A DNA stretch of 64,000 nucleotides from Paenibacillus xylaniclasticus. Its GTDB lineage: Bacteria > Bacillota > Bacilli > Paenibacillales > Paenibacillaceae. Shown here one piece after another: positions 8,408 through 17,288 of the stretch. The stretch's first letter is position 1, and each line of letters starts with the position of its first letter. The notes under the pieces are model-generated. The model did not search any database and was not told where the DNA came from. It saw nothing but the letters and a program-made list of their open reading frames with translations. The stretch spans positions 1-64,000 of the forward strand of contig NZ_BIML01000020.1 of assembly GCF_004001065.1 (NCBI RefSeq), read 5' to 3'. Made by a program: the position numbers and the translations under genes.

Positions 8408-9142
8408 ATGATCCAACTAGAAAGACTCAGCCATCAATATCAGCTGGGCACCAAGAGCAAGGACCGAAGCGTACCGGTGCTTCATAATATTAATCTGCAC
8501 GTAAGGGAAGCAGAAATTGTCACACTCGTCGGTCGCAGCGGCTCGGGAAAATCGACACTTCTGCATGCAGCATGCGGATTTATCCGACCTTCCGAGGGCC
8601 GTGTCGTCATAGACGGCCAAGATACAACAGGCTTCAGGGAGGGTGATTGGGCCGATTTCCGTCGGACGAGAATCGGCGTTATTTTTCAAAGCTTTCAACT
8701 CATTCCAAGCATGACCGCCTACGAAAATATTGAACTGCCGCTTGTTCTAGACGGTGCCAGCGAATCCGAACGCCGCAAACGGACACTGCAGCTTCTTGAG
8801 CGATTCGGCATAGCGGAATATGCAGAGCACTACCCGGGAGAGCTTTCCGGCGGACAGCAGCAGCGTGTCGGCATCGCCCGTGCGCTCGCTCTCAAGCCGC
8901 GCATCGTAATGGCTGATGAACCGACTGGCAGTCTAGATTCCGATAATGAGCGGCACTTTCTAGATACGCTTCAACAGCTTAACACGGAAGAAAAAATTAC
9001 ATTCCTCATTATTACACACGATGAACACGTCGCTTCTATCGGGCATCGAATTATTCGGATTGAGGACGGCCGCTTAGCCGAAATTACCTCATCACGCCAT
9101 GTTAGTGGCATCTCCTCGCAGCAGGAGGTGTCCTCACGATGA
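8408..9142 (+). CDS. MacB-type ABC transporter ATP-binding protein
   Basis: A 244-residue ABC ATPase of the LolD/MacB type. Walker A is GRSGSGKST (about residue 41), the signature is LSGGQQQRVGIARAL, Walker B is RIVMADEPTGSLD and the H-loop is IITHDEHV. I chose the ATG at 8408 because CTGGAGG lies about 9 bases upstream and domain similarity begins there; the frame is open for 67 more codons upstream, which look like non-coding sequence. It overlaps the permease gene by four bases (ATGA), so the two form one transporter, perhaps exporting a peptide or drug or acting on the envelope mechanically. Confidence 0.92.
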   Translation: MIQLERLSHQYQLGTKSKDRSVPVLHNINLHVREAEIVTLVGRSGSGKSTLLHAACGFIRPSEGRVVIDGQDTTGFREGDWADFRRTRIGVIFQSFQLIPSMTAYENIELPLVLDGASESERRKRTLQLLERFGIAEYAEHYPGELSGGQQQRVGIARALALKPRIVMADEPTGSLDSDNERHFLDTLQQLNTEEKITFLIITHDEHVASIGHRIIRIEDGRLAEITSSRHVSGISSQQEVSSR

Positions 9143-10398
9143 GAATGAAAGACCGTTTCCGCTTCGTGCGCCAGAACATGGGCAAGAACAAATCTCGTAT
9201 TGCCCTAACCGTACTCGCGACTTCTATGGGCTGTACGTTTCTAATTATGATCGCATCTGTCGCTTTCGGATTGCAGAAAAGTATTGTGGACGATATGCTT
9301 CACGGGCGTACAGTGACGCAAATCGAGATTAACGCGCGCGCAGTTAATGCCGACAGAAGCAACCCCCGGCCCGTCGCAGCTTCTGACATTGAAGCGCTCC
9401 ATCAATCGAAGCACATTAAAGCTGTTACTGCCGCTTACGCAGCTCAAGGGAAATGGGAGCTTGAGGGCGGTTATACATCGGAAGGTATGATTGCGGTTTC
9501 GAATATGGCGGAAGAGATTAAATCGGAGCTGCCTTTATCCGAGGGAAGACTGCCGCAAGCAGCAGATGAGGCCGTCGTCGGGTACCATTTTGCTCAGAGC
9601 TTGATCAACGAAGACGGGCAAGCCTATAACGGTACATTGATCGGCACAACATTAACGACAGCCTTCACTGTCTTCCCGCCTGAAAGCGGCGATAACGTGC
9701 AGGAGCGTACCGAGGTACGGCAGATTACAATTGTCGGAATACGAGCGAAGCCGACTAAAGAAATTACGCAGGATTATTCTTATTTAGTGGATCAAGCCTT
9801 GTTCGAGTCGAGCGGCTTCTTGGCCGATCAAGATCCAGCCGCGGTGACCGTATTCGTAAAGAGCGCTAACAAAGTGAACAGCGTAGCGAAAGCGCTGCGT
9901 GCTGAAGGCTTTCTCATTTATTCGGTAGCTGATGAACTGAAGGAAATTGACATCGTATTTCTCATTATGAAAATCGGCTTAATTTTCGTCGGAACTATTG
10001 CCGTCATCATCGCCTCGATCGGAATTTATAACACCATGACGATGGCCGTCACAGAGCGTGCTCCCGATATTGGTATTATGAAAGCGATTGGCGCGCATCC
10101 GCGAACGATTCGAAGCGTCTTCCTGCTCGAAAGCTTCGGTATCGGCATCGTTGGGGCGGTCATTGGAACCGCGGCCGCATACGTCCTCAGCATGCTCGTT
10201 AATGCAATCGTACCGCCAATCGTACATGCATCCCTTGATTCAAGCCTGCCGGACGGCTTTGTCTTTTCCTACATCCCTTGGACGCTGACCGTTCTAAGCG
10301 TAGTGATAAGCGCTGGCGTCGCCATTTTGTCCGGCTTGCGTCCAGCGGCGCGTGCAACCGGTATCGACGTTCTCCGTGCACTAAGACGCGACCTATAA
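9139..10398 (+). CDS. MacB/FtsX-type ABC transporter permease
   Basis: A 419-residue permease with one helix near the N-terminus (IALTVLATSMGCTFLIMIAS), a large outside domain (about residues 45-265) and three C-terminal helices with the FtsX-like motif YNTMTMAVTERAPDIGIMKAIGA. This is the MacB/LolC topology. It is translationally coupled to the ATPase by an ATGA overlap. Substrate unknown. A strong bidirectional terminator follows. Confidence 0.9.
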   Translation: MRMKDRFRFVRQNMGKNKSRIALTVLATSMGCTFLIMIASVAFGLQKSIVDDMLHGRTVTQIEINARAVNADRSNPRPVAASDIEALHQSKHIKAVTAAYAAQGKWELEGGYTSEGMIAVSNMAEEIKSELPLSEGRLPQAADEAVVGYHFAQSLINEDGQAYNGTLIGTTLTTAFTVFPPESGDNVQERTEVRQITIVGIRAKPTKEITQDYSYLVDQALFESSGFLADQDPAAVTVFVKSANKVNSVAKALRAEGFLIYSVADELKEIDIVFLIMKIGLIFVGTIAVIIASIGIYNTMTMAVTERAPDIGIMKAIGAHPRTIRSVFLLESFGIGIVGAVIGTAAAYVLSMLVNAIVPPIVHASLDSSLPDGFVFSYIPWTLTVLSVVISAGVAILSGLRPAARATGIDVLRALRRDL

Positions 10399-10404
10399 AC
10401 TAAT

Positions 10405-10451
10405 AAAGCTGCGCTGTAAGTCTTATTCCCAAGACTTGCAGCGCAGCTTTT
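10405..10451. terminator. bidirectional terminator
   Basis: A hairpin of long arms (AAAGCTGCGCTG(T/C)AAGTCTT and its complement) around a TATTCCC-like loop, with an A run before and a T run after. It serves the ABC operon and the convergent PilZ gene. Confidence 0.9.
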
Positions 10452-10507
10452 CATTTGCTTCGAATGAACGGTTACAACATCAGCAGCGTTCTATGTATTA
10501 TGTCTTC

Positions 10508-11326
10508 TTATGAATCTTCGGATGTACCAGCTTTCTTGGTCCGGTTCCGATAGTACATATTTACCTGTTCTCGTAGAATATATGCACGCAATGTCCGCTG
10601 CTTCTCCTCACGAATCTCCTCGATCCGCGCACCGTAGTACCGCCCATCCGACCGTACTTCCGAACGTACGATAACAAGCTTGACGAGCAAAGGCAGCTGC
10701 CCATCAATCCGGAGCTCTGCCGCTACAGCATCGCCTTTATCGAGCGGTGCATAGGATGACTTCTCAATTGTAAAGCCAATGCCCGACGTACTAATGTTGC
10801 GAACCACAATGGGAACGACTCCTTGTTCCTCTTCGTCTTCCTCAGCATCAGCCTCGGTATCGGCTAGCTGCTCCAATCGGGTGAGCAATGTCTCATCAAG
10901 GTCATCGACCGACAATTCCTGCGACCACTGCAGCTTCATCTGTTCGAGCGAAGTAAGATCCGTCATCCCCAACCGAATTCGACCCTCCGCTTCAACCTGT
11001 ACACGCGGGCTTTCCCGCTTCTCTGTGAATTGAAACGCTTTAGGCGGAAAAATAACGGCAATGGAGCCTTCATCCTTACCAATAATGGTTGACTGTAACT
11101 GATGGATGCCGACTGGAGAATAGAATGTCAACTGCACCGAATCGCCGAGCTCGAACCGCTTGTATTCATCCAAATCGATACCAAGCAGTTCCCCTTCTAC
11201 ATAAGTCGATATTCCGGTCGTCACGTAACCCTGCTTCTCTACAACCGTTCTACTATGAACTAGCGCCTTAGGCGAAATTAATTCTCTCTCTCTACGGAGT
11301 ACTTCATTCCCGCCTTTAATCGACAT
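10508..11326 (-). CDS. PilZ-domain cyclic-di-GMP receptor (YcgR/YpfA-like flagellar brake)
   Basis: A 272-residue protein with an N-terminal YcgR-like barrel (residues about 20-100) and a C-terminal PilZ domain. Both binding motifs are present: RxxxR as RESPR (104-108) and NxSxxG as NISTSG (177-182). The two are separated by about 68 residues, far longer than usual, through an insert ending in a strongly acidic stretch (DTEADAEEDEEEQ, 156-168). Family members bind cyclic-di-GMP and slow the flagellar motor or act on other targets. It lies downstream of the HD-GYP and GGDEF genes on the same strand. A GGGAGG site lies before the ATG at a rather long distance. Confidence 0.88.
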   Translation of the reverse strand: MSIKGGNEVLRRERELISPKALVHSRTVVEKQGYVTTGISTYVEGELLGIDLDEYKRFELGDSVQLTFYSPVGIHQLQSTIIGKDEGSIAVIFPPKAFQFTEKRESPRVQVEAEGRIRLGMTDLTSLEQMKLQWSQELSVDDLDETLLTRLEQLADTEADAEEDEEEQGVVPIVVRNISTSGIGFTIEKSSYAPLDKGDAVAAELRIDGQLPLLVKLVIVRSEVRSDGRYYGARIEEIREEKQRTLRAYILREQVNMYYRNRTKKAGTSEDS

Positions 11327-11340
11327 CCGACCGGATCCTC

Positions 11341-11450
11341 CCTATCCCTATGACTTGTACAGCAAAAAAGCCGCTATCAAATTAGAAGCCGCTCCAAAGC
11401 TGCGTGCAAGGGAGCGAATTCGGCAGCCAAGCTGCCAAGCAACCAAAGAT
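11341..11450 (-). other. structured leader or terminator region before the PilZ gene
   Basis: Read on the minus strand, this gap after the HD-GYP gene has a small hairpin (GGCAGC TTG GCTGCC), then GAATTCGCTCC which can pair with GGAGCGGCTTC, and then a second copy of AGCGGCTT followed directly by six T. The two AGCGGCTT copies suggest a terminator, possibly with alternative pairings. I compared it with known cyclic-di-GMP riboswitch cores and saw no match. Function unproven. Confidence 0.35.
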
Positions 11451-11513
11451 TAACTCTTCATTATTCTCAATAGATTAACGATACGTAATTATTCCTCAAC
11501 CCATATATAGTTC

Positions 11514-12596
11514 CTATAATTCTCTTACAATTAAAATGTTAACCTCATCCTTAAGATCGATCTCATACGGAGCCGGTGGCCTGCTTCCGTCCGCTTCCTC
11601 AATGATCCGGACGGTCGGACGATGGACAGCGATCGAATTGTTAGCCGACACGACGCCAATCTGACCGGTATTAAGCACGACTGTCGTCGAGATAGGATAA
11701 ACCGAAATATGCCGGCAGAATAACTTTATCAATTCGAAATCAAAGAACGTATTACCTGACGCGAACAGAAACTCAATCGCCTCGGATGGTGTATACCTTT
11801 TACGATGAGGCCGAGGGGAAGTTAACGCATCATAAGTATCAGCAATTCCGACGATCTGGGCATACATATGAATTTCATCCTGCTTCAAGCCTCTAGGATA
11901 TCCTGAACCGTCAAACCGTTCATGGTGCTGTAAAGCAACATGCGCAGATAACAGAGAAATATCATGCTGTTTGCGCAAAATATCAAACCCGTCCGTCGTG
12001 TGACGCTCTACAAGTGCTTTCTCCGCTTCAGTCAGCGGCTCTTGCTTATTAAGCAGCTGTGGCGGCACATTGCACATTCCAATATCGAACAGAAGCGCGC
12101 CAATGCCAAGCTCCTCCAGCTGCTGCCGGTTGTAGCCCTTGGCTATGCCAATAACGCCGGATAGTATCGCAACATTCACCGCATGTTGATATAAATAAGC
12201 ATCCGTAACATGAATGTTGGTCAGATTGACCATAACATCGTCACGCAGCATAACATCGTTCAATATTTCCCCGAACACCTGCCGCAGGGTGCGCCCCATC
12301 TCTGGTGCAACCGTTTTCCCCTTCATATAATTCTGATCCTTAAGGTTGGCAACCGTCTTGTATATCGCATCGATTGCTTTCTGTCTCGTTGCATCTCGAA
12401 TCACTTCAGGCGGCTCAAGATCTTCAGTATAAGGATCTTCAATAAACAGCATATCTACGCCAAGCTTACGCAGCCGCTCGATAAACCGTTCATTCAGTTC
12501 AACGCCGACGCCTAGTAATACATTTCCATTTTCTTGCAAAACGGGCTTGGCGAGCTTATCACCAGGCTTGATCTGATGAATGTTTACCTTTTTCAT
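11514..12596 (-). CDS. HD-GYP domain protein, possibly impaired phosphodiesterase
   Basis: A 360-residue cytoplasmic protein with a DUF3391-like N-terminal part (residues 1-60) and an HD-GYP domain (about 125-330). The GYP motif is intact (HHERFDGSGYP, 224-234) and other metal ligands are visible (His138, His199, His219, Asp253). In the HD motif itself the usual LLHDIGK reads LLFDIGM, so the His ligand is Phe170. HD-GYP enzymes break down cyclic-di-GMP; loss of this His could reduce or change activity. I chose MKKVNIHQ as start because GGCGGG lies about 8 bases upstream; the frame is open 10 codons further. It sits between the cyclase and the PilZ gene. Confidence 0.88.
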   Translation of the reverse strand: MKKVNIHQIKPGDKLAKPVLQENGNVLLGVGVELNERFIERLRKLGVDMLFIEDPYTEDLEPPEVIRDATRQKAIDAIYKTVANLKDQNYMKGKTVAPEMGRTLRQVFGEILNDVMLRDDVMVNLTNIHVTDAYLYQHAVNVAILSGVIGIAKGYNRQQLEELGIGALLFDIGMCNVPPQLLNKQEPLTEAEKALVERHTTDGFDILRKQHDISLLSAHVALQHHERFDGSGYPRGLKQDEIHMYAQIVGIADTYDALTSPRPHRKRYTPSEAIEFLFASGNTFFDFELIKLFCRHISVYPISTTVVLNTGQIGVVSANNSIAVHRPTVRIIEEADGSRPPAPYEIDLKDEVNILIVREL

Positions 12597-12702
12597 ACTA
12601 ATTTCCCGCCTTTGTGTATACCGCAATTTATAGTGCGCATTCGTATTGTACCAGATGTTAGGATTACTGACTATGCTGTCGAATTATCAATTGGAAACAT
12701 TT

Positions 12703-14472
12703 TTATGAGTCGATAGTGGCTTCCAATCTTCGACACACAACAAGATTTCTTCCGGAGTTTTTCGCTTCATATAATGCAGCGTCTGCCGAAGCAAATAATT
12801 GGCGCAAGTATAATGCCGGCTCAAAAGCAGCATCTGGATGCAGCGTCTCTTCCACGACAACCCCCATGCTGATCGTGACTGACAGCTTAGACACACCATC
12901 ACCTGCTGCCGCGATTTCGCTCATTGCTTGTCCAGCCCAAATGCCTTTATTGTCTCGGCTGCTGCTCCAGCTCACTACACTATGCTCTATCGCCATGCGA
13001 ATCCGTTCAGCCATCTCCGATGCCATCCTTAGGTCCACGTCAGGCAAATAAACTGTAAATTCCTCACCCCCGTATCTCGCAAGTATGTCGATAGGCCTTA
13101 ATTCACCTCGAATCGTATTAGCCGTGTTCACGAGAACAGCATCCCCTGCTAAATGACCATAGGTATCGTTGACAGATTTAAACAAATCGATATCAAACAA
13201 CAAAATAGCGAAGGGCATTCGAGCTGCAGCGAGTCTCGGCAGCTCACTCTCTAGCTTACCGAGCAGATAACGCCGGTTATAGCAGCCTGTCAAGCTGTCC
13301 GTTACCGCCATTTGTTCCAGCTTTTGGTTAGCATCCGACAGTTCCTTCTGCATCGTCAACAGTTCTTGGTTCTGCTTCTGGAGCGTCTTGTTCTGCCTGC
13401 GCGTCTCTTCCATTAACAGCCGGTAATCGGTTACATCCTGAACGGTAACAATGCGGCCGGCTGGCCGCTGCTTCGTACGTTCAATCGGTGCAGATACAAT
13501 AACAACGTGCCTCTTCGCGGATGACTCGAATGAATAAGACGGTACAAGCACTTCAATCTCCAGACGTTCGGGTGAATTCGCTTCATGCCACTCCATGAAT
13601 AGCTCAGCTTGATCGGCCGTGGCGCGCATCGTCTCAAGCATCGTACGAACATCAAATTTATCGCCTACGCGAAAGCCGATGATCGACTTCATCGCCTTGT
13701 TCACATCAGCGATAATCCCTTCTTCATTCATGACAACAATACCTGTCGTCATCGAGTTAATGACATCACGCTGCGCGAATTGGACAAGGTCAAATACCCG
13801 GTTGCGACGAATAGCAAAGACAAAATAGACGCCGCTGATCGTCATCCCAAGCGACAGTAGACCCGGTACGACATACCCCTCAACTTCCAACACAACGTTA
13901 ACCAATATATCGGCAAGTCCGAACAATAATAGTAGAATTAATCCGCGCAGCGACATCTGCACCTGCTTGCGAAGCTGCTCGGAGCTTGAGGCGCTGCGCA
14001 GCGTCCGATTCATCATCATAATGGATGCTATTATATAGCCTGACAGCACCATAATAAGCACCCAGAACAACGGACCATATATGGAATTCGTCAACCTCGT
14101 TCCCGGCTGAACGACGAACAAGCCAGACGGATTCCACAGTACAAGCAAAACCGTGATAATAGAGGGCGTAATAGATAGGGCTATTCTTCTCCGGGTCAAT
14201 ATATACGAACGTCCCGTCAAGAAAACAGCGAAAATATACCAGCCGAATCCGAGCACAGCTAAACTGACATACATGATTTGCGATATGTATTGTCGAAATT
14301 CAGGCTCTTCCGCCATGTACAGCACCGTTTGGCCTAGAGGCCAATTGAGCATGAACAGATGGAACAGCAAATATATTCGATGCTGCGTCGTAAATGATCC
14401 TCGCATAAAAACGAGAATGAACAGCGCCAGCAGCACGATATAATAACTGAATTCAATCCATATGCCAATCAA
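12703..14472 (-). CDS. membrane diguanylate cyclase (7TM-PAS-GGDEF)
   Basis: A 589-residue protein. Residues 1-225 hold seven membrane helices of the kind found at the N-terminus of some histidine kinases; 230-350 is a PAS domain (MTTGIVVMNEEGIIADVNKAM); a coiled coil follows (355-390); then a GGDEF domain with the active motif RYGGEEF (G468) and an inhibitory RxxD site (R459-D462) five residues before it. It should make cyclic-di-GMP from two GTP and be product-inhibited. The gene overlaps the methyltransferase gene by four bases, so it is translationally coupled. The sensed signal is unknown. Confidence 0.9.
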   Translation of the reverse strand: MIGIWIEFSYYIVLLALFILVFMRGSFTTQHRIYLLFHLFMLNWPLGQTVLYMAEEPEFRQYISQIMYVSLAVLGFGWYIFAVFLTGRSYILTRRRIALSITPSIITVLLVLWNPSGLFVVQPGTRLTNSIYGPLFWVLIMVLSGYIIASIMMMNRTLRSASSSEQLRKQVQMSLRGLILLLLFGLADILVNVVLEVEGYVVPGLLSLGMTISGVYFVFAIRRNRVFDLVQFAQRDVINSMTTGIVVMNEEGIIADVNKAMKSIIGFRVGDKFDVRTMLETMRATADQAELFMEWHEANSPERLEIEVLVPSYSFESSAKRHVVIVSAPIERTKQRPAGRIVTVQDVTDYRLLMEETRRQNKTLQKQNQELLTMQKELSDANQKLEQMAVTDSLTGCYNRRYLLGKLESELPRLAAARMPFAILLFDIDLFKSVNDTYGHLAGDAVLVNTANTIRGELRPIDILARYGGEEFTVYLPDVDLRMASEMAERIRMAIEHSVVSWSSSRDNKGIWAGQAMSEIAAAGDGVSKLSVTISMGVVVEETLHPDAAFEPALYLRQLFASADAALYEAKNSGRNLVVCRRLEATIDS

Positions 14473-15665
14473 ATGATATCACCTGTATGCACAGACGTCG
14501 GAAGGCGCTCTTGCAGCGCCTGTTCTAAATAAGGCCGAATGGACAGCATGTCGCGATACCGTACATATTCATCCCACTTCCGTTGTCTGACCGCAGCCGA
14601 GGACGACGAAGCCACAGCTCGAATAAGCAAATTTTTCGGCGTATGCTCAGGGTCGATAAATTCCAGCATTTGAACTTTGTAGCCCACAGCCTCAAGCAAT
14701 GAGCCGCGAGCCGCATCCGTCGCAAGCGCAGCAAATCTTTCCTTTAACAGCCCGTGACCAAGCAGTGGCTTCAAATTATCATTGTCGATCTGGCGAAATA
14801 GCTCATGCTGGCAGCACGGCACGGACAGAATCACCTTTGCGCCCCAGTTGACCGCCTTCGCGAGCGCCGCGTCTGTCGCGGTATCGCAAGCATGTAGCGT
14901 AACGACCATGTCGCAGGCCGCCTTCTCGTCATACTGCGCGATATCTCCGACCCGAAACTTCAAACCATCATAACCGAGCTTATCGGCGAGCGATTGGCAG
15001 AATTCGATAACGTCCTTCTTCAAATCTAGTCCCACAACCGACAGCCGATAACCTTTCTCCACAACTAGCAAATGATACAGCGCGAATGTCAGATACGACT
15101 TGCCGCAGCCGAAATCGATCACTGTAATTGGCCGGTCGTTCGGAAGATGCGGCAGTACATCTGTTACCATCTCGAGAAAACGGTTAATTTGCCGGTATTT
15201 ATCCATACGGCTTTCCTTCACTTTGCCTTCAGGCGTCATGATGCCCAGCTCAACGAGGAATGGGGCAGGCGCCCCTTCAGCTATGACACGCTTCTTGCGC
15301 CGGTTATGCTCCACTGCATCCGCTGCTTGCATCGTGGCAGGCTTCCGCAGCACAGCTGGTTTCCCCTTCTTACTAAACAAAATCTGATAATCCGCCTCCG
15401 CCGTCTTCACAAGCGCTTGCCGGTAATGGGTTTCCAACCAATCCGCCATTTTCTCGCCTGACTGCGCCACCGGCACATTCTCATGTACCGCTTTATTCGC
15501 ATAATGATATTCGAACTGCATGTATAGGCCGTCCTTCAATTGGACAGGCCGTATCGATGTGCGCGCCGGAGCGTCCGTGTCTTTACGCCGCAGCTGACTG
15601 AACGTCGCCTGCAGCACCATCCCTTCGTTCCCCCAGCGCACTATATCTGGACGCCACTGTTCCAT
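14469..15665 (-). CDS. SAM-dependent methyltransferase
   Basis: A 398-residue class I methyltransferase. The SAM-binding motif is TVIDFGCGKSYLTFALYHLL, followed by the acidic motif VVGLDLKKDVIE and a DMVVTLHACDTATD segment. A conserved SVPCCQHE motif follows, typical of the Methyltransf_32 group. Substrate is unknown; this group includes enzymes acting on RNA or proteins. It is coupled to the diguanylate cyclase by an ATGA overlap and is preceded by the DUF6483-type gene with a ten-base gap, so it belongs to a longer operon. An AAGGAG site lies about 13 bases ahead of the ATG. Confidence 0.85.
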   Translation of the reverse strand: MEQWRPDIVRWGNEGMVLQATFSQLRRKDTDAPARTSIRPVQLKDGLYMQFEYHYANKAVHENVPVAQSGEKMADWLETHYRQALVKTAEADYQILFSKKGKPAVLRKPATMQAADAVEHNRRKKRVIAEGAPAPFLVELGIMTPEGKVKESRMDKYRQINRFLEMVTDVLPHLPNDRPITVIDFGCGKSYLTFALYHLLVVEKGYRLSVVGLDLKKDVIEFCQSLADKLGYDGLKFRVGDIAQYDEKAACDMVVTLHACDTATDAALAKAVNWGAKVILSVPCCQHELFRQIDNDNLKPLLGHGLLKERFAALATDAARGSLLEAVGYKVQMLEFIDPEHTPKNLLIRAVASSSSAAVRQRKWDEYVRYRDMLSIRPYLEQALQERLPTSVHTGDII

Positions 15666-15675
15666 ACCTAATCGG

Positions 15676-16389
15676 TCACTCCTTCATTCGCTCAAGCTCT
15701 GCAATGCCCAGCAGAACTTCTTCTCTCGGGAGTCCTCCCGCTTCTAATTGCTCATTGGTCATCGCTTGCAGCCGCTCATAGAAAGAAGAAACCTCGCTAA
15801 TACGTGCATCGCCGTCGCTCAGCATAGCATACCAGCGATTTTCCGCTTTATCGAACTGTCCGCGTCTCTCGTAGGCGGCCGCAACAAGCAGCCCGGTGCT
15901 GCGCGGGAGCCTAATATTACCCAGCTTGTCCATCAGCTGAACCGCTTCATCAGGCCGTTCCTTTTGGATGCGCTGCCCAATAATCCGTTCTGCCCCGCCT
16001 GATGCAAGCAATCCTTCAGCAAGCGTCTTTGCGTGCGCATACTCCTCCACCTCAGCCGCAAGCAGCATGTGGAGCGCTTTGCCCCGTAGCGATAACGACT
16101 CCGATTCACGGCCCATTTCCTCTAATGTATCCGCCTCTGCCGACATCAGCCTGCCGAGCGCGTACAAATCATCTGGATCAGCGGTTCCACGCTGTCCAAG
16201 CATAGAAATCAAATCTTCAGCAGACAGCTTGCGGGCAAGCTCCGGCTTCATGCGGAGCAGCTTTTCGAGCAGATCTCCTGATAGTGCCAGCGCCTCCTCA
16301 TGCTTCTGCTGCTTGCGCAGCCCCATCATCGTACCTAACGCATCCGTCATACTTGCGATGAGACGCATCATATAATCCCGCTGAAGCAC
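15676..16389 (-). CDS. DUF6483-like helical protein
   Basis: A 237-residue, almost fully helical soluble protein. It begins MLQRDYMMRLIASMTDALGT and continues with helical pairs like tetratricopeptide repeats (EEALALSGDLLEKLL; DPDDLYALGRLMSAEAD; AAAYERRGQFDKAENRWYAML). This pattern matches a family of unknown function that is common in Paenibacillus and relatives. It probably serves as a protein-binding scaffold. It sits between the alpha/beta hydrolase gene and the methyltransferase gene with short gaps, so cotranscription is likely. Confidence 0.7.
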   Translation of the reverse strand: MLQRDYMMRLIASMTDALGTMMGLRKQQKHEEALALSGDLLEKLLRMKPELARKLSAEDLISMLGQRGTADPDDLYALGRLMSAEADTLEEMGRESESLSLRGKALHMLLAAEVEEYAHAKTLAEGLLASGGAERIIGQRIQKERPDEAVQLMDKLGNIRLPRSTGLLVAAAYERRGQFDKAENRWYAMLSDGDARISEVSSFYERLQAMTNEQLEAGGLPREEVLLGIAELERMKE

Positions 16390-16406
16390 CGGAATCTCCT
16401 CCTCCC

Positions 16407-17240
16407 CTAACCCGTTATCGCGTCTAAATATCGATTCACCGCATCTGCCATCGACTGCGGCGCTTCCATCATCCCCATATGTCCAGCCTGCTCAAGCAGC
16501 ACCTGAGAGACTCCATTGCGACTCGAAGTGAACGTTCTCTCCGAAGGAATAACGCCATCCTTCTTACCCGACAACAACAGCACAGGAAGACTAGATGATT
16601 CTATTACGTTCAACCGATCAGGACGTTCCTTCATTCCGAGCGCTGAAGCTTGTGCGCCAGCAGCATTCGTCTGCCGCCCGATCTGGATCGAGTGCTCCAA
16701 AAGCTTAGCATCGGCATCAGGGGCGAACAGATTCGGAACAAGCCCCTCAACGAACTTGCCGATCCCTTCCTCAGCAATTTTCGCTACTGCGCGATCACGG
16801 TTGGCACGAGCCGCATCACTGTCAGGATAAGCCGTTGAATGAACGAGTCCAAAACCGAGCAGACGGGCTGCATACCGCTCCGCTAAGGACAGCGAGACAT
16901 AGCCTCCCATTGAATGCCCAAGGACAATGAATCGTTCAATTCCAAGCTCATCCATCAGTGCAATGACGTCATCAGCCATCTCATCCATCGTATATACGCC
17001 CTCATCTGGCGACGATGAACGTCCGTGTCCTCTTGCATCCGGAGTTATGATCCGTCTGCCGGGCTTGCTAATAAGCGGCAGCAGCTGCTCCCAATAAGCC
17101 GAGCTCCCGCAATAGCCATGCAGCAGCACGACGTTCTGCTCTGCTCCACCGGCAGGAAGTGTATCTCCATATGCAATGGTCAGAGTTTTATTGCCGTTAT
17201 TGCGATGTGCTGTACGATCCGCCAGCGACAAGTCGTTCAT
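16407..17240 (-). CDS. alpha/beta hydrolase
   Basis: A 277-residue alpha/beta hydrolase. The oxyanion part is VVLLHGYCGSSAYW, the nucleophile elbow is LGHSMGGYVS, the acid is in SGKKDGVIP and the His is in EQAGHMGMMEAP, so the catalytic triad is complete. There is no signal peptide. It is of the general esterase/lactonase/haloperoxidase-like type; the natural substrate cannot be told. An AGGAGG-like site lies right upstream of the ATG (TTTTAGGAGGAATACC). It heads the group of minus-strand genes that continues into the cyclic-di-GMP set. Confidence 0.88.
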   Translation of the reverse strand: MNDLSLADRTAHRNNGNKTLTIAYGDTLPAGGAEQNVVLLHGYCGSSAYWEQLLPLISKPGRRIITPDARGHGRSSSPDEGVYTMDEMADDVIALMDELGIERFIVLGHSMGGYVSLSLAERYAARLLGFGLVHSTAYPDSDAARANRDRAVAKIAEEGIGKFVEGLVPNLFAPDADAKLLEHSIQIGRQTNAAGAQASALGMKERPDRLNVIESSSLPVLLLSGKKDGVIPSERTFTSSRNGVSQVLLEQAGHMGMMEAPQSMADAVNRYLDAITG

Positions 17241-17288
17241 TGGTATTCCTCCTAAAATATACTATAGAAAAATCGGTTTATCCGAAAA

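Noticed and set aside
11341-11450. Cyclic-di-GMP riboswitch upstream of the PilZ gene
   Set aside because: The conserved core bases of the known classes are absent; I keep it only as a structured region.
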